Source: Oscillospiraceae bacterium (GTDB taxonomy: Bacteria; Bacillota; Clostridia; Oscillospirales; Oscillospiraceae). From it: 64,000 nt of DNA. Under the pieces are notes generated by a model. That model did not search any database, was not told the origin of the DNA, and saw only the letters and a list, made by a program, of their open reading frames with translations. The position numbers and the translations under genes are program-made. Positions 26,347 through 34,935 of the stretch are shown one piece after another. The stretch's first letter is position 1; each line of letters opens with the position of its first letter. The stretch is from assembly GCA_015067585.1 (NCBI GenBank), contig SVMC01000007.1, positions 1 through 64,000 of the forward strand, given 5' to 3'.

Positions 26347-26465
26347 AGTCAGCACCTCTATTCTATCAAAAATGGCTGATTTAATTATGGCATAGCAATC
26401 GTTTTTTGTCAATAAAAGGAAGACGCATACCGGTACATTAATTTAAAATTAAAATAATCGGTTTG

Positions 26466-26560
26466 GTTGACAATGGACAGATAAAAATTGACAGTGACGG
26501 TGTCGACTTCGCCGACAAATTTAATCGTTTCCGAAGGGAACACCGCAACTGTCCACTGAT
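26466..26560. repeat. Palindromic repeat family, copy 4
   Basis: It is a degenerate copy: GTTGACAATGGACAG, core GTCGAC-TTC-GCCGAC, TTTCC-GAA-GGGAA hairpin, ending AACTGTCCACTG. It lies about 22 bp past the stop of the beta-propeller gene at 26583, and about 120 bp upstream of the gltS-like start. Confidence 0.75.
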
Positions 26561-26582
26561 TTCCCCATTATTTCCAGAATTT

Positions 26583-27323
26583 TCAGGCATCCAAGTCCAC
26601 AGCAAATCTGTGTTCAAACTCCAAATTAGGAAGAGGTTCCGGCGGTGAAACCGTTCTATTCCATACATTTTGGAATCCCCGGACTACCATTTCGCTGCCG
26701 TCCATTGCGATATGGTTGATGCGATAATTCTCATGTCCTCCGGTAAATTCCTTATGGGTAAAAGCCAGTTTGGTTTCCAGGGTTTCCGCATCGATCACTT
26801 CCCATCTGCGTGCCCTTACCCCGCACACCACGGTTTTATGACCGATCGCAGTAAAACCCCAGTCGACTGCGGGTCGCTTCTCTGCCAAAACTTCACCTGT
26901 ATGGATATCGAGCAGCTGAAGCGCACGCTCCCGCTGATGACACAGCACGGTGCTTTCATTCACAAATATACTGGTAATACTCCGCCTGCTTTTCGTCCGC
27001 CAGAGCTTTTCGCCGGTACGGGCATCCAAACAAAACAGGCCGTTTTCCCATGTTTGAACAAAGATGTATTTCCCATCAAATGAAACGGCAATACCAAACT
27101 GATAATTGTAAGATGAGATCCATTTCGTTGTCCATTCCGCTTTGCTGCCATCTTCAAAGAATACACAAACCGCAGCGGGAGCCGAAATCGTATCAAAATC
27201 CAGTGTAATCAGGCGAATGGCCCCTGCATCAAAGGCAGTCGTTCTGCCGTAATGATATAAGCAATAATTCCGATGAAAAACAATATCACCGTTTTCCACC
27301 GCCTGACGATATACTTCGTTCAA
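26583..27323 (-). CDS. PQQ/WD-like beta-propeller protein
   Basis: The 246 residues show repeated blade-like strands: FVQTWENGLFCLDARTGEKLWRTKS (in pieces) is a typical PQQ-like repeat, followed by LQLLDIHTGEVLAEKRP and WEVIDAETLETKLAF. There is no signal peptide, so it appears cytoplasmic. The start is uncertain: no ATG exists in the frame, and I use TTG at 27323 with GGTG five bases upstream. About three or four blades are present, too few for a full ring unless it dimerises. The function is unknown. Confidence 0.7.
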   Translation of the reverse strand: MNEVYRQAVENGDIVFHRNYCLYHYGRTTAFDAGAIRLITLDFDTISAPAAVCVFFEDGSKAEWTTKWISSYNYQFGIAVSFDGKYIFVQTWENGLFCLDARTGEKLWRTKSRRSITSIFVNESTVLCHQRERALQLLDIHTGEVLAEKRPAVDWGFTAIGHKTVVCGVRARRWEVIDAETLETKLAFTHKEFTGGHENYRINHIAMDGSEMVVRGFQNVWNRTVSPPEPLPNLEFEHRFAVDLDA

Positions 27324-27358
27324 ATCATCACCGTCTTTTCTTTTTCGTTGTGACTAAA

Positions 27359-28192
27359 TTACCCCATTGAATTCTGTTCATCAGAACACAGCGATCCGCC
27401 GATCAAAAAATCGTATACGACGCGATTGAAGTCTTTCGCTTCCTCATAGGCAGCATGGCCTAAATCATCATACATATGTATTCTGCATCCGAGTTTTTCC
27501 GCGAGCTCCACGGAAGCCTCACCGCCAAGGACTTGATCCCTTCCACCGCCAAGAACAAGCACAGGACACTTGATCCTGTCCAATATTTCATATGTATTGC
27601 AGCTCAGACAGGCTCTCGCAAGGATGATAAACCGCCGTACATCCTTTGGTTTTTGCAGGACCGTCAGCAGCGGCATAAACGGTCGGTACCTTTTAATATA
27701 TGCATCTGAATACATTTTTTCAGCCATATCTGCAACAAGCGCCTTCATAGCGCCCTGCTCTGCCATCTGCGTCCAGTGATGGATGACCTTCCTTACCATA
27801 TCATTCGTTCGGGAAAGCGTAACGGCAAGAACCAGTTTATTTACCAAATCGGGCCGATCGATTGCAAGGTACTGTGCGATCATTCCTCCCTGCGATACAC
27901 CAAATACATCTGCCTTTTTGATACCCAGTTCTGCCATGGCAGCGGCAATATCCAAAGCCATATCCCTTACCGTGATCCCCTCACAGACATCCGGCCTTCT
28001 GTCAAACAGATAAACCTTGTAATCCTTAGCGAAAATGCGGTACATATAGGCCAGCGACAGCGCAGCACCCTTAATCCCCCGGGTATTTAGTCCCTGTATC
28101 ATGATCAAAGCTTTTTCTCCGGAGCCGAATGTAATATAATCGAAGACTCTGCCTTGAATATTCAGTTTCAACTCCTTTGCATTGTACATCAT
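27359..28192 (-). CDS. Alpha/beta hydrolase
   Basis: The 277 residues have the alpha/beta-hydrolase pattern: IMIQGLNTRG oxyanion loop, GVSQGGMIAQYLA nucleophile elbow with the catalytic Ser near 99, GGGRDQVLGGE with a candidate acid Asp, and DLGHAAYEEAKDF with the catalytic His. The substrate is unknown. I start at ATG 28192 because GGGGGAAG lies six bases upstream; the frame is open for 11 more codons. Confidence 0.87.
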   Translation of the reverse strand: MMYNAKELKLNIQGRVFDYITFGSGEKALIMIQGLNTRGIKGAALSLAYMYRIFAKDYKVYLFDRRPDVCEGITVRDMALDIAAAMAELGIKKADVFGVSQGGMIAQYLAIDRPDLVNKLVLAVTLSRTNDMVRKVIHHWTQMAEQGAMKALVADMAEKMYSDAYIKRYRPFMPLLTVLQKPKDVRRFIILARACLSCNTYEILDRIKCPVLVLGGGRDQVLGGEASVELAEKLGCRIHMYDDLGHAAYEEAKDFNRVVYDFLIGGSLCSDEQNSMG

Positions 28193-28238
28193 AGTATACT
28201 TCCCCCTGAATTCAGGCTTCAACAATCTGGTTTTAACT

Positions 28239-28643
28239 TCAGCAGTTTAAGGACTTAACCATGACACGGTCATTCAAAACTTCATAACCAAATTTCTTAT
28301 ATAGCGCATGTGCGTCTCTCGTAATCAAAACACCTCGCAGCCCCGCATACTGCGGTAACTGCTCTATATACGATATCAGATCGGTCCCCAAGCCATTATG
28401 CCGATAAGCTTCATCAATGATCACATCGCAAAGATAATAGGTCGTGGCATAATCGCTGATCACCCTGGCAAAGCCCACAAGTTTTTTCTCGGCTTCAATA
28501 TAAACGCCATAACAGGAGGAATTGTGAATTGACTTCTCGATTTGTTCTGTTGTTCGTTTATCCGCCCAATAAGTCATTTTCAGCAGTCTGACAATGTCTT
28601 CAAGCTTCATTTCTTCCATTCCATCAATGATCCTGTAGTTCAT
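28239..28643 (-). CDS. GNAT-family N-acetyltransferase
   Basis: A 134-residue protein with the GNAT fold: LVGFARVISDYATTYYLCDVIIDEAYRHNGLGTDLISYIE, given in summary, holds motif A (YRHNGLGTDL, the acetyl-CoA pyrophosphate loop), and LITRDAHALYKKFGYEVL is motif B. Acceptor substrate unknown. GGAG precedes the ATG. The 45 bp downstream lead to the hydrolase gene on the same strand. Confidence 0.87.
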   Translation of the reverse strand: MNYRIIDGMEEMKLEDIVRLLKMTYWADKRTTEQIEKSIHNSSCYGVYIEAEKKLVGFARVISDYATTYYLCDVIIDEAYRHNGLGTDLISYIEQLPQYAGLRGVLITRDAHALYKKFGYEVLNDRVMVKSLNC

Positions 28644-28771
28644 AGCTCTCCAATTCCTTATAAATCCTATATTGTCTAATTCATGGCGATATAAAATGGA
28701 AACGACATCAACAGCCGGCTTATTTTCAGCCTGTACAGCAACGCCTCCGGTTATCCGGAGGCGAAATATGC

Positions 28772-29095
28772 TTAGAAATTCAAAATACCCATTCTTTTCA
28801 GGATACCAAATGTCAGACCAAGGATGACCGCGATCACGATGATAAGAATCCGCTGTTTTAACACACCTTTTCCGTCCGCGGCTCTTTTTTCATCCAGCCA
28901 GTATTTATTCATACCAACTCTTTTTACGATATTCATGCTGAGCATTTTGTGCATTGCATCCGCATCGGCCATCGTTTCTGCATCCGGAAAAAGTTCACTC
29001 CGAGTCACTGCAGTCTCCTTAGACAGTGCGTTCAGTTCCTGAAAACGATCATAGTACACGGTAAAAGCTTTGTCCATCATGTCTTGATATGCCAT
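28772..29095 (-). CDS. Small tail-anchored hypothetical protein
   Basis: A 107-residue protein whose first 80 residues are hydrophilic and helical (MAYQDMMDKAFTVYYDRFQEL...), followed by a single C-terminal membrane helix RILIIVIAVILGLTFGILKRM. This is a tail-anchored layout with the bulk in the cytoplasm. No family is recognised. GGAGG lies eight bases before the ATG. Downstream, 28644-28771 contains an apparent hairpin (CCTCCGG-TTAT-CCGGAGG) that may be its terminator. Confidence 0.7.
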   Translation of the reverse strand: MAYQDMMDKAFTVYYDRFQELNALSKETAVTRSELFPDAETMADADAMHKMLSMNIVKRVGMNKYWLDEKRAADGKGVLKQRILIIVIAVILGLTFGILKRMGILNF

Positions 29096-29187
29096 ATGTC
29101 ATTCCTCCGTTTTGCAGCATTGGTTAACCTAAAATAGTACGATTAGATTATATACCATTTTATAATAAAAGTATAGCGGCAATTATG

Positions 29188-29256
29188 GTCATTCACCAGC
29201 ACATGTGTCACCGCGCCCACCAGTTTGCCATCCTGGATAATGGGACTGCCGCTCAC
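29188..29256 (-). pseudogene. Duplicated fragment of the spoIVB 3' region
   Basis: The minus strand encodes [20 protein letters not shown] followed by VND, almost identical to the SpoIVB active-site segment [20 protein letters not shown] encoded at about 30085-30153. Homology spans about 68 bp with a handful of base changes and stops abruptly on both sides. There is no start or remaining domain, so this is a gene remnant. It lies 830 bp from the intact gene with the cyclase gene in between. Confidence 0.8.
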
Positions 29257-29332
29257 GAGTGATTGTCATTAGGGGCAACATTTTTTAGGCACAAAACAGC
29301 TCTGTATGATTTCATTTCAGTTTCATAGGTAT

Positions 29333-29932
29333 TCATTTCTCGGCAGCAATCAGTACAGCCCTGCACGGCGAACCGTCTGCACCGGACAGATTCAACGGTG
29401 CGGCATTCAAAAAATAAACACCCTCCGGCACCGCCGACAAACGAATTCCTTCCAACAAGACAACATCAGCGGCCAAAAGCACAAGGTGCACAGCCATCGG
29501 TGCATTTTCCGGTCCAACTGTCTGTGGTTCATTTCCCAAAAGTAAAATATCTGAAGATGCAAATATCTTTGCTGCCTCTAATGATACTTCCACATCACCT
29601 TTAATCAGAATTCTCTTTGCCGCTTCCGAATTCTGCCTTTTTGCTTTTTCGATGATTTCTGCTGCATCATCACCGGTGACAATCCCGTGATGTTCTGCCA
29701 CATAAGCCATTCCCACAAATGCCTCCAGGCATATCTCATCAACTGTTTTTCCGTCTTTAATAAAATGAAACGGCGCATCTATATGCGTGCCGTTATGTGC
29801 ACACATACTAAATGCAGTTAAATTATATACTTCACCTCTTTGCATTGACTTCAGCACTTTTTTCTCCGGCACAGGATCATCGGGATATACTTCGCAGCTG
29901 AAAACCTTTTGAGAAATATCATAGATTTTCAT
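29333..29932 (-). CDS. Cyclase-family metal-dependent hydrolase (second copy)
   Basis: A PF04199 protein of 199 residues. MCAHNGTHIDAPFHFIKDGKTVDE near 43-66 (in pieces) carries the HxGTHxDxPxHF metal-binding motif in full form, and LLLGNEPQTVGPENAPMAVH near 128-147 is the second conserved part. This is closer to kynurenine-formamidase-like KynB than the relative at 20343. Substrate unknown. It has AGGAG before the ATG and sits between the spoIVB gene and the spoIVB fragment. Confidence 0.86.
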   Translation of the reverse strand: MKIYDISQKVFSCEVYPDDPVPEKKVLKSMQRGEVYNLTAFSMCAHNGTHIDAPFHFIKDGKTVDEICLEAFVGMAYVAEHHGIVTGDDAAEIIEKAKRQNSEAAKRILIKGDVEVSLEAAKIFASSDILLLGNEPQTVGPENAPMAVHLVLLAADVVLLEGIRLSAVPEGVYFLNAAPLNLSGADGSPCRAVLIAAEK

Positions 29933-29990
29933 CGCATATTCTCCTTCCGCAATTTAAGTTTATTTGATTGATTATATCACAAAATCGCAG

Positions 29991-30018
29991 AAAAAGACAG
30001 GAGCAAACTGCCCCTGCC
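29991..30018 (-). terminator. Terminator of spoIVB
   Basis: On the minus strand GGCAGGGGCAGTTTGCTCCTGTC forms a stem directly followed by TTTTTC, 8 bp past the spoIVB stop. It shares its sequence with the terminators at 14653 and 24800. Confidence 0.85.
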
Positions 30019-30025
30019 AAATCGT

Positions 30026-30994
30026 TTATTCCGCTGCTTCCAACATATTCTCAATAAAAATCCCGTATCCCCGTGTGGGATCATTCACCAGCACATGGGT
30101 CACTGCGCCCACCAGTTTTCCATCCTGAATAATGGGACTGCCGCTCATACCCTGCACAATGCCGCCGGTTTTTGCTAATAGTTCTTCATCCTGAACATGG
30201 AGAAGGATGTTTCTTCCCTGATCGTTGTCCGGGTCGATCTCCATGATCTCTACTTCATATGGTTCTACTTCCGTGCCGCTGACATTGGAGAGGATGGTTG
30301 CCTCGGTTTTTTGCACTTCGGTGCTGTCTGCCAGGGGGATGGGTGCTCCTGCGGGCAGGGCGGCGTCCATGGTGCCGAAAATACCTGCCGTGGTATTGGC
30401 TTTTACCTTGCCCAGCGGGTCATCTTTATCAATAGACCCTTTCAGGGCGCCTGGGTCGCCCGCTTTTCCTTTATCCACATCCGTTACACTGGCTGACATG
30501 ATATTGCCGCCGGAGATGGCGATGCATTCCCCGGTTTCCGGGTCGTTCACGCTATGCCCAAGGGCGCCGAAGCTGCCGGTTTCCGGGTCATAGAATGTAA
30601 CGGTTCCGATGCCGGTGATGCCTTCGCGTACCTTCAGGCCGATTCGGCTGCCCTCCGGGGTTTCCACCGGAGAAAGATAAAACTCCACATTTTTCCCATC
30701 TCGTTCCACCGTCAGATGCACGCCCCCCTGTGCATCCGTGGCAGTGCGAAGATCTTCCATGGAATCCGCCTCGCTTCCGTTCACGGCAACGATCCGGTCC
30801 CCTACCCTGACGCCTGCCGCTTTTGCTCCGTTTCCAAAGTCCTCGTCAAATCCGACCACTACAAGTTCACCGCCCAAATGAATGCCCACCGTCTTCCCCA
30901 CCGGCACCAGTGTCTCCGGCGTGGCAAGGGCATTGCCGCACAGAGAAAGGAGCACAGCGAACAATATGATGATTTGCCTGCATCTTCTTTTCAT
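30026..30994 (-). CDS. spoIVB: SpoIVB-type serine peptidase
   Basis: SpoIVB is secreted from the forespore and triggers pro-sigma-K processing in sporulation. The 322 residues begin with a signal peptide (IIILFAVLLSLCGNALA), then a PDZ domain (about 45-105, with GVRVGDRIVAVNG), then the S55 peptidase domain: FGALGHSVND holds the catalytic His and [20 protein letters not shown] the catalytic Ser. The start at 30994 has GGGAGG upstream. Here it is not beside spo0A or recN, where it is usually found. Its partner protease of the SpoIVFB type is at 42341. A 9 bp inverted repeat (31078-31114) lies in the leader. Confidence 0.92.
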   Translation of the reverse strand: MKRRCRQIIILFAVLLSLCGNALATPETLVPVGKTVGIHLGGELVVVGFDEDFGNGAKAAGVRVGDRIVAVNGSEADSMEDLRTATDAQGGVHLTVERDGKNVEFYLSPVETPEGSRIGLKVREGITGIGTVTFYDPETGSFGALGHSVNDPETGECIAISGGNIMSASVTDVDKGKAGDPGALKGSIDKDDPLGKVKANTTAGIFGTMDAALPAGAPIPLADSTEVQKTEATILSNVSGTEVEPYEVEIMEIDPDNDQGRNILLHVQDEELLAKTGGIVQGMSGSPIIQDGKLVGAVTHVLVNDPTRGYGIFIENMLEAAE

Positions 30995-31125
30995 ATTTTT
31001 TCCTCCCATTCGCGTGCCTTTTGCCGCGTGTCTTTAATTTGACCGATTGTGCCGATTTCAAGCAGTGAATTTGATAGTAATATTCGGCGGATTTTCCTAT
31101 GAAACCGCCGAATTTTGCCATATAT

Positions 31126-31162
31126 TGAAAAAACGATGCCGACGCTAATGCATCGGCATCGT
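31126..31162 (-). terminator. Terminator of the DUF2461 gene
   Basis: On the minus strand CGATGCCGA...TCGGCATCG, a 9 bp perfect stem, is followed by TTTTTT. Confidence 0.88.
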
Positions 31163-31176
31163 TATTATACTAAGTT

Positions 31177-31827
31177 TTACAGCATCATCTTTCTGCACCA
31201 GCGCATCAGCGGCTTTAGTGCCTGATAGCACGCCCGGATCTCGTCCACAAGCTCCGGCGAAAACAGCCGATCATCAATGCCTCTATTGACGGTGACGCCA
31301 AAATTTTTCAGTTCAAAAAATCTTTTCAGGCTCTCATCCGGGCAGGGCTTGGGGCGCTTGAAGCACTCCCCTTCCAACCGCAGATCGGTACTGCTTTCAA
31401 GCTGCTGCACGATCTCCAGAAACTCTCCGGGATCTTCTGCAAGCTGCTTTCGGAACTGCTCCATCTGCCATGTTTTAGGAAACCACAGCAGGAAACCGAA
31501 GCTGTATTCCTCCGGCGTCAGTTCAAAGTAAAACACCGGCTGCTCACCCCATGGACGGTCTGCCGTCCGGAAGCAGATCCAGAGGCTTTCCTTATAGGGT
31601 GTGGGCGGATGAAGTCTGGCATCCCGGTAAATGCGGGAAACCTTGCATTCCAGCTCGGGAAGATCCTCCAAGCTCGGATAAAGATCCCGGGCAAGGGCCT
31701 TCATCGGCTCATAAAGGCTTTGCTGATACTGCTTTTTATGGGGTTCAAACCATTCCCGGTTGTTGTTGAACCGAAGTCCCCAGAGAAAGTCGATGGTCTC
31801 GGGGGAAAAGCCCTGAAATTCCATCAT
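31177..31827 (-). CDS. DUF2461 domain protein
   Basis: The product of 217 residues fits DUF2461/TIGR02453: it begins MMEFQGFSPETIDFLWGLRFNNNREWFEPHKKQY (in pieces), followed by SRIYRDARLHPPTPYKESLW and YFELTPEEYSFGFLLWFP. The biochemical role of the family is unknown. I start at the ATG of 31827, four bases downstream of the previous gene's stop; the 35 extra N-terminal residues in the open frame are an overlap with the dehydrogenase gene. No good ribosome binding site is visible, so translation may be coupled. Confidence 0.83.
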   Translation of the reverse strand: MMEFQGFSPETIDFLWGLRFNNNREWFEPHKKQYQQSLYEPMKALARDLYPSLEDLPELECKVSRIYRDARLHPPTPYKESLWICFRTADRPWGEQPVFYFELTPEEYSFGFLLWFPKTWQMEQFRKQLAEDPGEFLEIVQQLESSTDLRLEGECFKRPKPCPDESLKRFFELKNFGVTVNRGIDDRLFSPELVDEIRACYQALKPLMRWCRKMML

Positions 31828-31831
31828 ATGT

Positions 31832-33055
31832 TTACAGGCGATGGGTGCCGGGCAGGAAGCAGATATGGCGGGTGTCCAGAACCACCTTATCCTGCAGCTT
31901 TTCCATATGCTCCCGCAGCTCAGAATGGCCAACCAGAATGACTACCATATCCACATCATTCAGGAACGCATCAAAATTATGGTACTGATTGGGCACCAGA
32001 TCCCGCTTGACCCAGGGATCATAGACCTTCACAAGGCCGCCGGCCAGATGGCGCTCCATGCTCTCCAGCATCTGGAGGGTGGGACTTTCGCGCACATCGT
32101 CCACATTTTCCTTATAGGTCAGGCCGTAGAAGCCAACGCGGGTCAGATCGGTCAGGCCCTCTTCCTTCATGACGGTACGGATGCGTTCCAAAACGAAGTC
32201 GGGCATGGAATCGTTGGTGGTGCGGGCGCAGAGAATGAGCTTTGCCAGCATGGGATAGTCACCCACCAGGAACCAGGGGTCCACGGAGATGCAATGACCG
32301 CCCACACCGGGGCCGGGAGAGAGAATATTGACACGGGGATGCTTGTTGGCAATGCGGATGATCTCATACACATCCATGTTATCGCTGCGGCAGATCTTTG
32401 CCAATTCATTCGCAAAGGCAATGTTAATATCCCGGAAGGTGTTTTCCACCACCTTAGTCATCTCTGCGGTGCGGATATCCGTCACCACGATCTCGCCCTT
32501 GCAGAAGGTAGCATAGGCTTCCTTCACCTTTTCACCCACGGCGGGATCGTCCGCGCCGATGGTACGGGAGTTATACTCCAGCTCATACACCATGTTGCCG
32601 GGAATGATGCGCTCCGGTGCGTGCACCAGATGCAGATCCTCACCGATGGTGAAGCCCGCTTCCGTCACAACGGGACGCACGAACTTGTCGATGGTACCCG
32701 GGGAAATGGTGGATTCAATGACCAGCACCGCACCCTTGGGACAGACTTCCATGACGCTCTTGACCGCGCTCACCATATAGGAGGGGTCGATCTTCTTGCT
32801 GTCATTGTCATAGGGGGTGGGAACGGCAATGATATAAAGATCCGTCTTCTGATATTCCGTGGAAAAACGGATGCCGCCGGCAAGGGCCTTCTCAAACAAT
32901 TCGTCCAGACCCTTTTCCTCAAAGGTGGCATGTCCTGCGTTCAGGGTCGCCACCAGCTCGTGATTATAGTCCGTACCCACTACCTCGCAGCCGTGGGAGG
33001 CAAACATCAAAGCTGTGGGCAGACCAATATAACCAAGACCAATGATATTAATCAT
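31832..33055 (-). CDS. UDP-sugar dehydrogenase (WecC/Ugd superfamily)
   Basis: A 407-residue NAD-dependent nucleotide-sugar dehydrogenase: Rossmann motif NIIGLGYIGLPTALMFA (3-19), VIESTISPGTIDKFVRP in the NAD domain, the catalytic GPGVGGHCISVDPWFL with Cys near residue 255, and a C-terminal UDP-binding domain (GLTYKENVDDVRESPTLQ). The GGHCISVDPWFL form is typical for UDP-ManNAc dehydrogenases (WecC type), making an acidic sugar for surface polysaccharide. No polysaccharide cluster surrounds it. AGGAG is 11 bases before the chosen ATG. Confidence 0.9.
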   Translation of the reverse strand: MINIIGLGYIGLPTALMFASHGCEVVGTDYNHELVATLNAGHATFEEKGLDELFEKALAGGIRFSTEYQKTDLYIIAVPTPYDNDSKKIDPSYMVSAVKSVMEVCPKGAVLVIESTISPGTIDKFVRPVVTEAGFTIGEDLHLVHAPERIIPGNMVYELEYNSRTIGADDPAVGEKVKEAYATFCKGEIVVTDIRTAEMTKVVENTFRDINIAFANELAKICRSDNMDVYEIIRIANKHPRVNILSPGPGVGGHCISVDPWFLVGDYPMLAKLILCARTTNDSMPDFVLERIRTVMKEEGLTDLTRVGFYGLTYKENVDDVRESPTLQMLESMERHLAGGLVKVYDPWVKRDLVPNQYHNFDAFLNDVDMVVILVGHSELREHMEKLQDKVVLDTRHICFLPGTHRL

Positions 33056-33094
33056 AATTTCTATATCTCCTGATGCCGTAAAACGACAATTCAT

Positions 33095-34813
33095 TTATTT
33101 TGCGGGTTTAAAAGAGTCCTTCAGGCTGACACTGCGGTTGAATACCGGCATGGCAGCAGTGGAATCCCGGTTGTCGAGGCAGAAGTAGCCGGTACGCATG
33201 AACTGGAAGGAAGGTGCAGTCTGGGCTGCGCGGTTTTCCTTCTCGTCGAATTCTGCTGCGATCTTTGCCATGGAGGCTTCGATCTTGCAGCCTTCCAGCA
33301 CTTCAAGAGAAGCGGGATTCAGGAAATCCAGGAAGTCCTTATCCGGGCCATCGGGTTCGGGATCGGTGAAGAGATTGCCGTAGAGGCGAACCTGGGCATC
33401 GGCGCAGTTGTTGGCATCCACCCAGTGAATGGTAGCGCCCTTGACCTTGCGGCCGTCGGCAGGATTGCCGCCCTTGGATTCGGGATCATATTCGCAGAGA
33501 ACTTCCACCACATTGCCCTGGTCGTCCTTCACGCAGCCGGTGCACTTGACAAGATAAGCACCCTTCAGGCGAACTTCGTTGCCGGGGTACATACGCTTGT
33601 ACTTGGGAATGGGAGCTTCCAGGAAATCCTCTGCCTCGATCCACAGATTGCGGGAGAAGGTGATCTCATGGGTGCCCTGCTCGGGATGCACGGGATTATT
33701 TTCCACCACGAAGGTCTCGCTCTGACCTTCGGGATAGTTGGTGACAGTGAGGCGCACGGGATGCAGCACAGCCATGGTGCGCTCCGCGTTTTCATTCAGA
33801 TCTTCACGCAGGCAGTGCTCCAAGAAGGCATACTCCACAGTGGAGGGAACCTTGGCAACGCCGATGCGCTCGGAGAAATTGCGGATGGAAGCGGCAGTAT
33901 AGCCACGGCGGCGAAGACCGCACAGAGTGGGCATTCTGGGATCGTCCCAACCGGAAACATACTTCTCCTCCACCAGCTTGCGAAGCTTGCGCTTGGACAT
34001 GACGGTATAGTTGATGCCAAGGCGGGCAAACTCGATCTGCCGGGGCTTGGAGGGCAGGGTCACATTGTCCACCACCCAGTTATACAGGGGGCGGTGATCC
34101 TCATATTCCAGAGAGCACAGGGAATGGGTGATATGCTCCAGCGCGTCCTGAATGGGATGGGCAAAATCATACATGGGATAGATGCACCATTTGTTGCCCT
34201 GACGATGGTGATCGATATAGCGGATGCGGTAGATGACCGGATCACGCATATTGAAGTTGCCGGAGGCCAGATCGATCTTGGCGCGCAGGGTCATGGAGCC
34301 TTCGGGGAACTCGCCCTTTCTCATGCGCTCGAACAGATCCAGAGATTCTTCGATGGGACGGTCACGGTAAGGGGATACCGCAGGCACACCCACATCACCA
34401 CGATTGGCCTTGAATTCCTCCGGGGTCATCTGGCAGACATAGGCAAGACCCTTCCGGATCAGCTCTACTGCCAGTTCATAGTCTTTTTCAAAATAGTCGG
34501 AGCCATAGTAGAACCGGTCGCCCCAGTCAAAGCCAAGCCAATGGATATCATCCTGAATGGCCTCTACATACTCCGTATCTTCTTTGGCAGGGTTGGTATC
34601 GTCCATGCGGAGATTGCAGATGCCGTCAAAGCGCTCTGCGGTGCCAAAGTCGATGCACAGGGCCTTACAGTGACCGATGTGCAGATAGCCGTTGGGCTCC
34701 GGCGGAAAACGGGTGTGCACCTGCTTACCGGCGTACTGTCCGCCCTCAGCCAGATCCTCACAGATAAAGGATTCAATAAAATTTCTGGGTTCAAAGTTGT
34801 TTTCCACAGCCAT
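33095..34813 (-). CDS. glnS: Glutaminyl-tRNA synthetase
   Basis: A class I synthetase of 572 residues. RFPPEPNGYLHIGHCKAL (about 35-52) includes the HIGH motif, LRMDDTNPAKE follows, and TVMSKRKLRKLV near 270 is the KMSKS-type motif. DDPRMPTLCGLRRRGYT is the family segment that distinguishes GlnRS from GluRS, and the C-terminal beta-barrel domains are complete. The start has GGGAGG upstream. It lies 39 bp before the nucleotide-sugar dehydrogenase gene. Confidence 0.96.
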   Translation of the reverse strand: MAVENNFEPRNFIESFICEDLAEGGQYAGKQVHTRFPPEPNGYLHIGHCKALCIDFGTAERFDGICNLRMDDTNPAKEDTEYVEAIQDDIHWLGFDWGDRFYYGSDYFEKDYELAVELIRKGLAYVCQMTPEEFKANRGDVGVPAVSPYRDRPIEESLDLFERMRKGEFPEGSMTLRAKIDLASGNFNMRDPVIYRIRYIDHHRQGNKWCIYPMYDFAHPIQDALEHITHSLCSLEYEDHRPLYNWVVDNVTLPSKPRQIEFARLGINYTVMSKRKLRKLVEEKYVSGWDDPRMPTLCGLRRRGYTAASIRNFSERIGVAKVPSTVEYAFLEHCLREDLNENAERTMAVLHPVRLTVTNYPEGQSETFVVENNPVHPEQGTHEITFSRNLWIEAEDFLEAPIPKYKRMYPGNEVRLKGAYLVKCTGCVKDDQGNVVEVLCEYDPESKGGNPADGRKVKGATIHWVDANNCADAQVRLYGNLFTDPEPDGPDKDFLDFLNPASLEVLEGCKIEASMAKIAAEFDEKENRAAQTAPSFQFMRTGYFCLDNRDSTAAMPVFNRSVSLKDSFKPAK

Positions 34814-34935
34814 CAAAGCCTCCCGCTCTTAAACATTCAAATTCGCTGCAATTCAGCAGCAACTATTATAACCGATAATTGCAAATCGTGCAACCGATTC
34901 GCCCCGGTTTTTTCAAAAAAGCCGGGGCATTCGTG

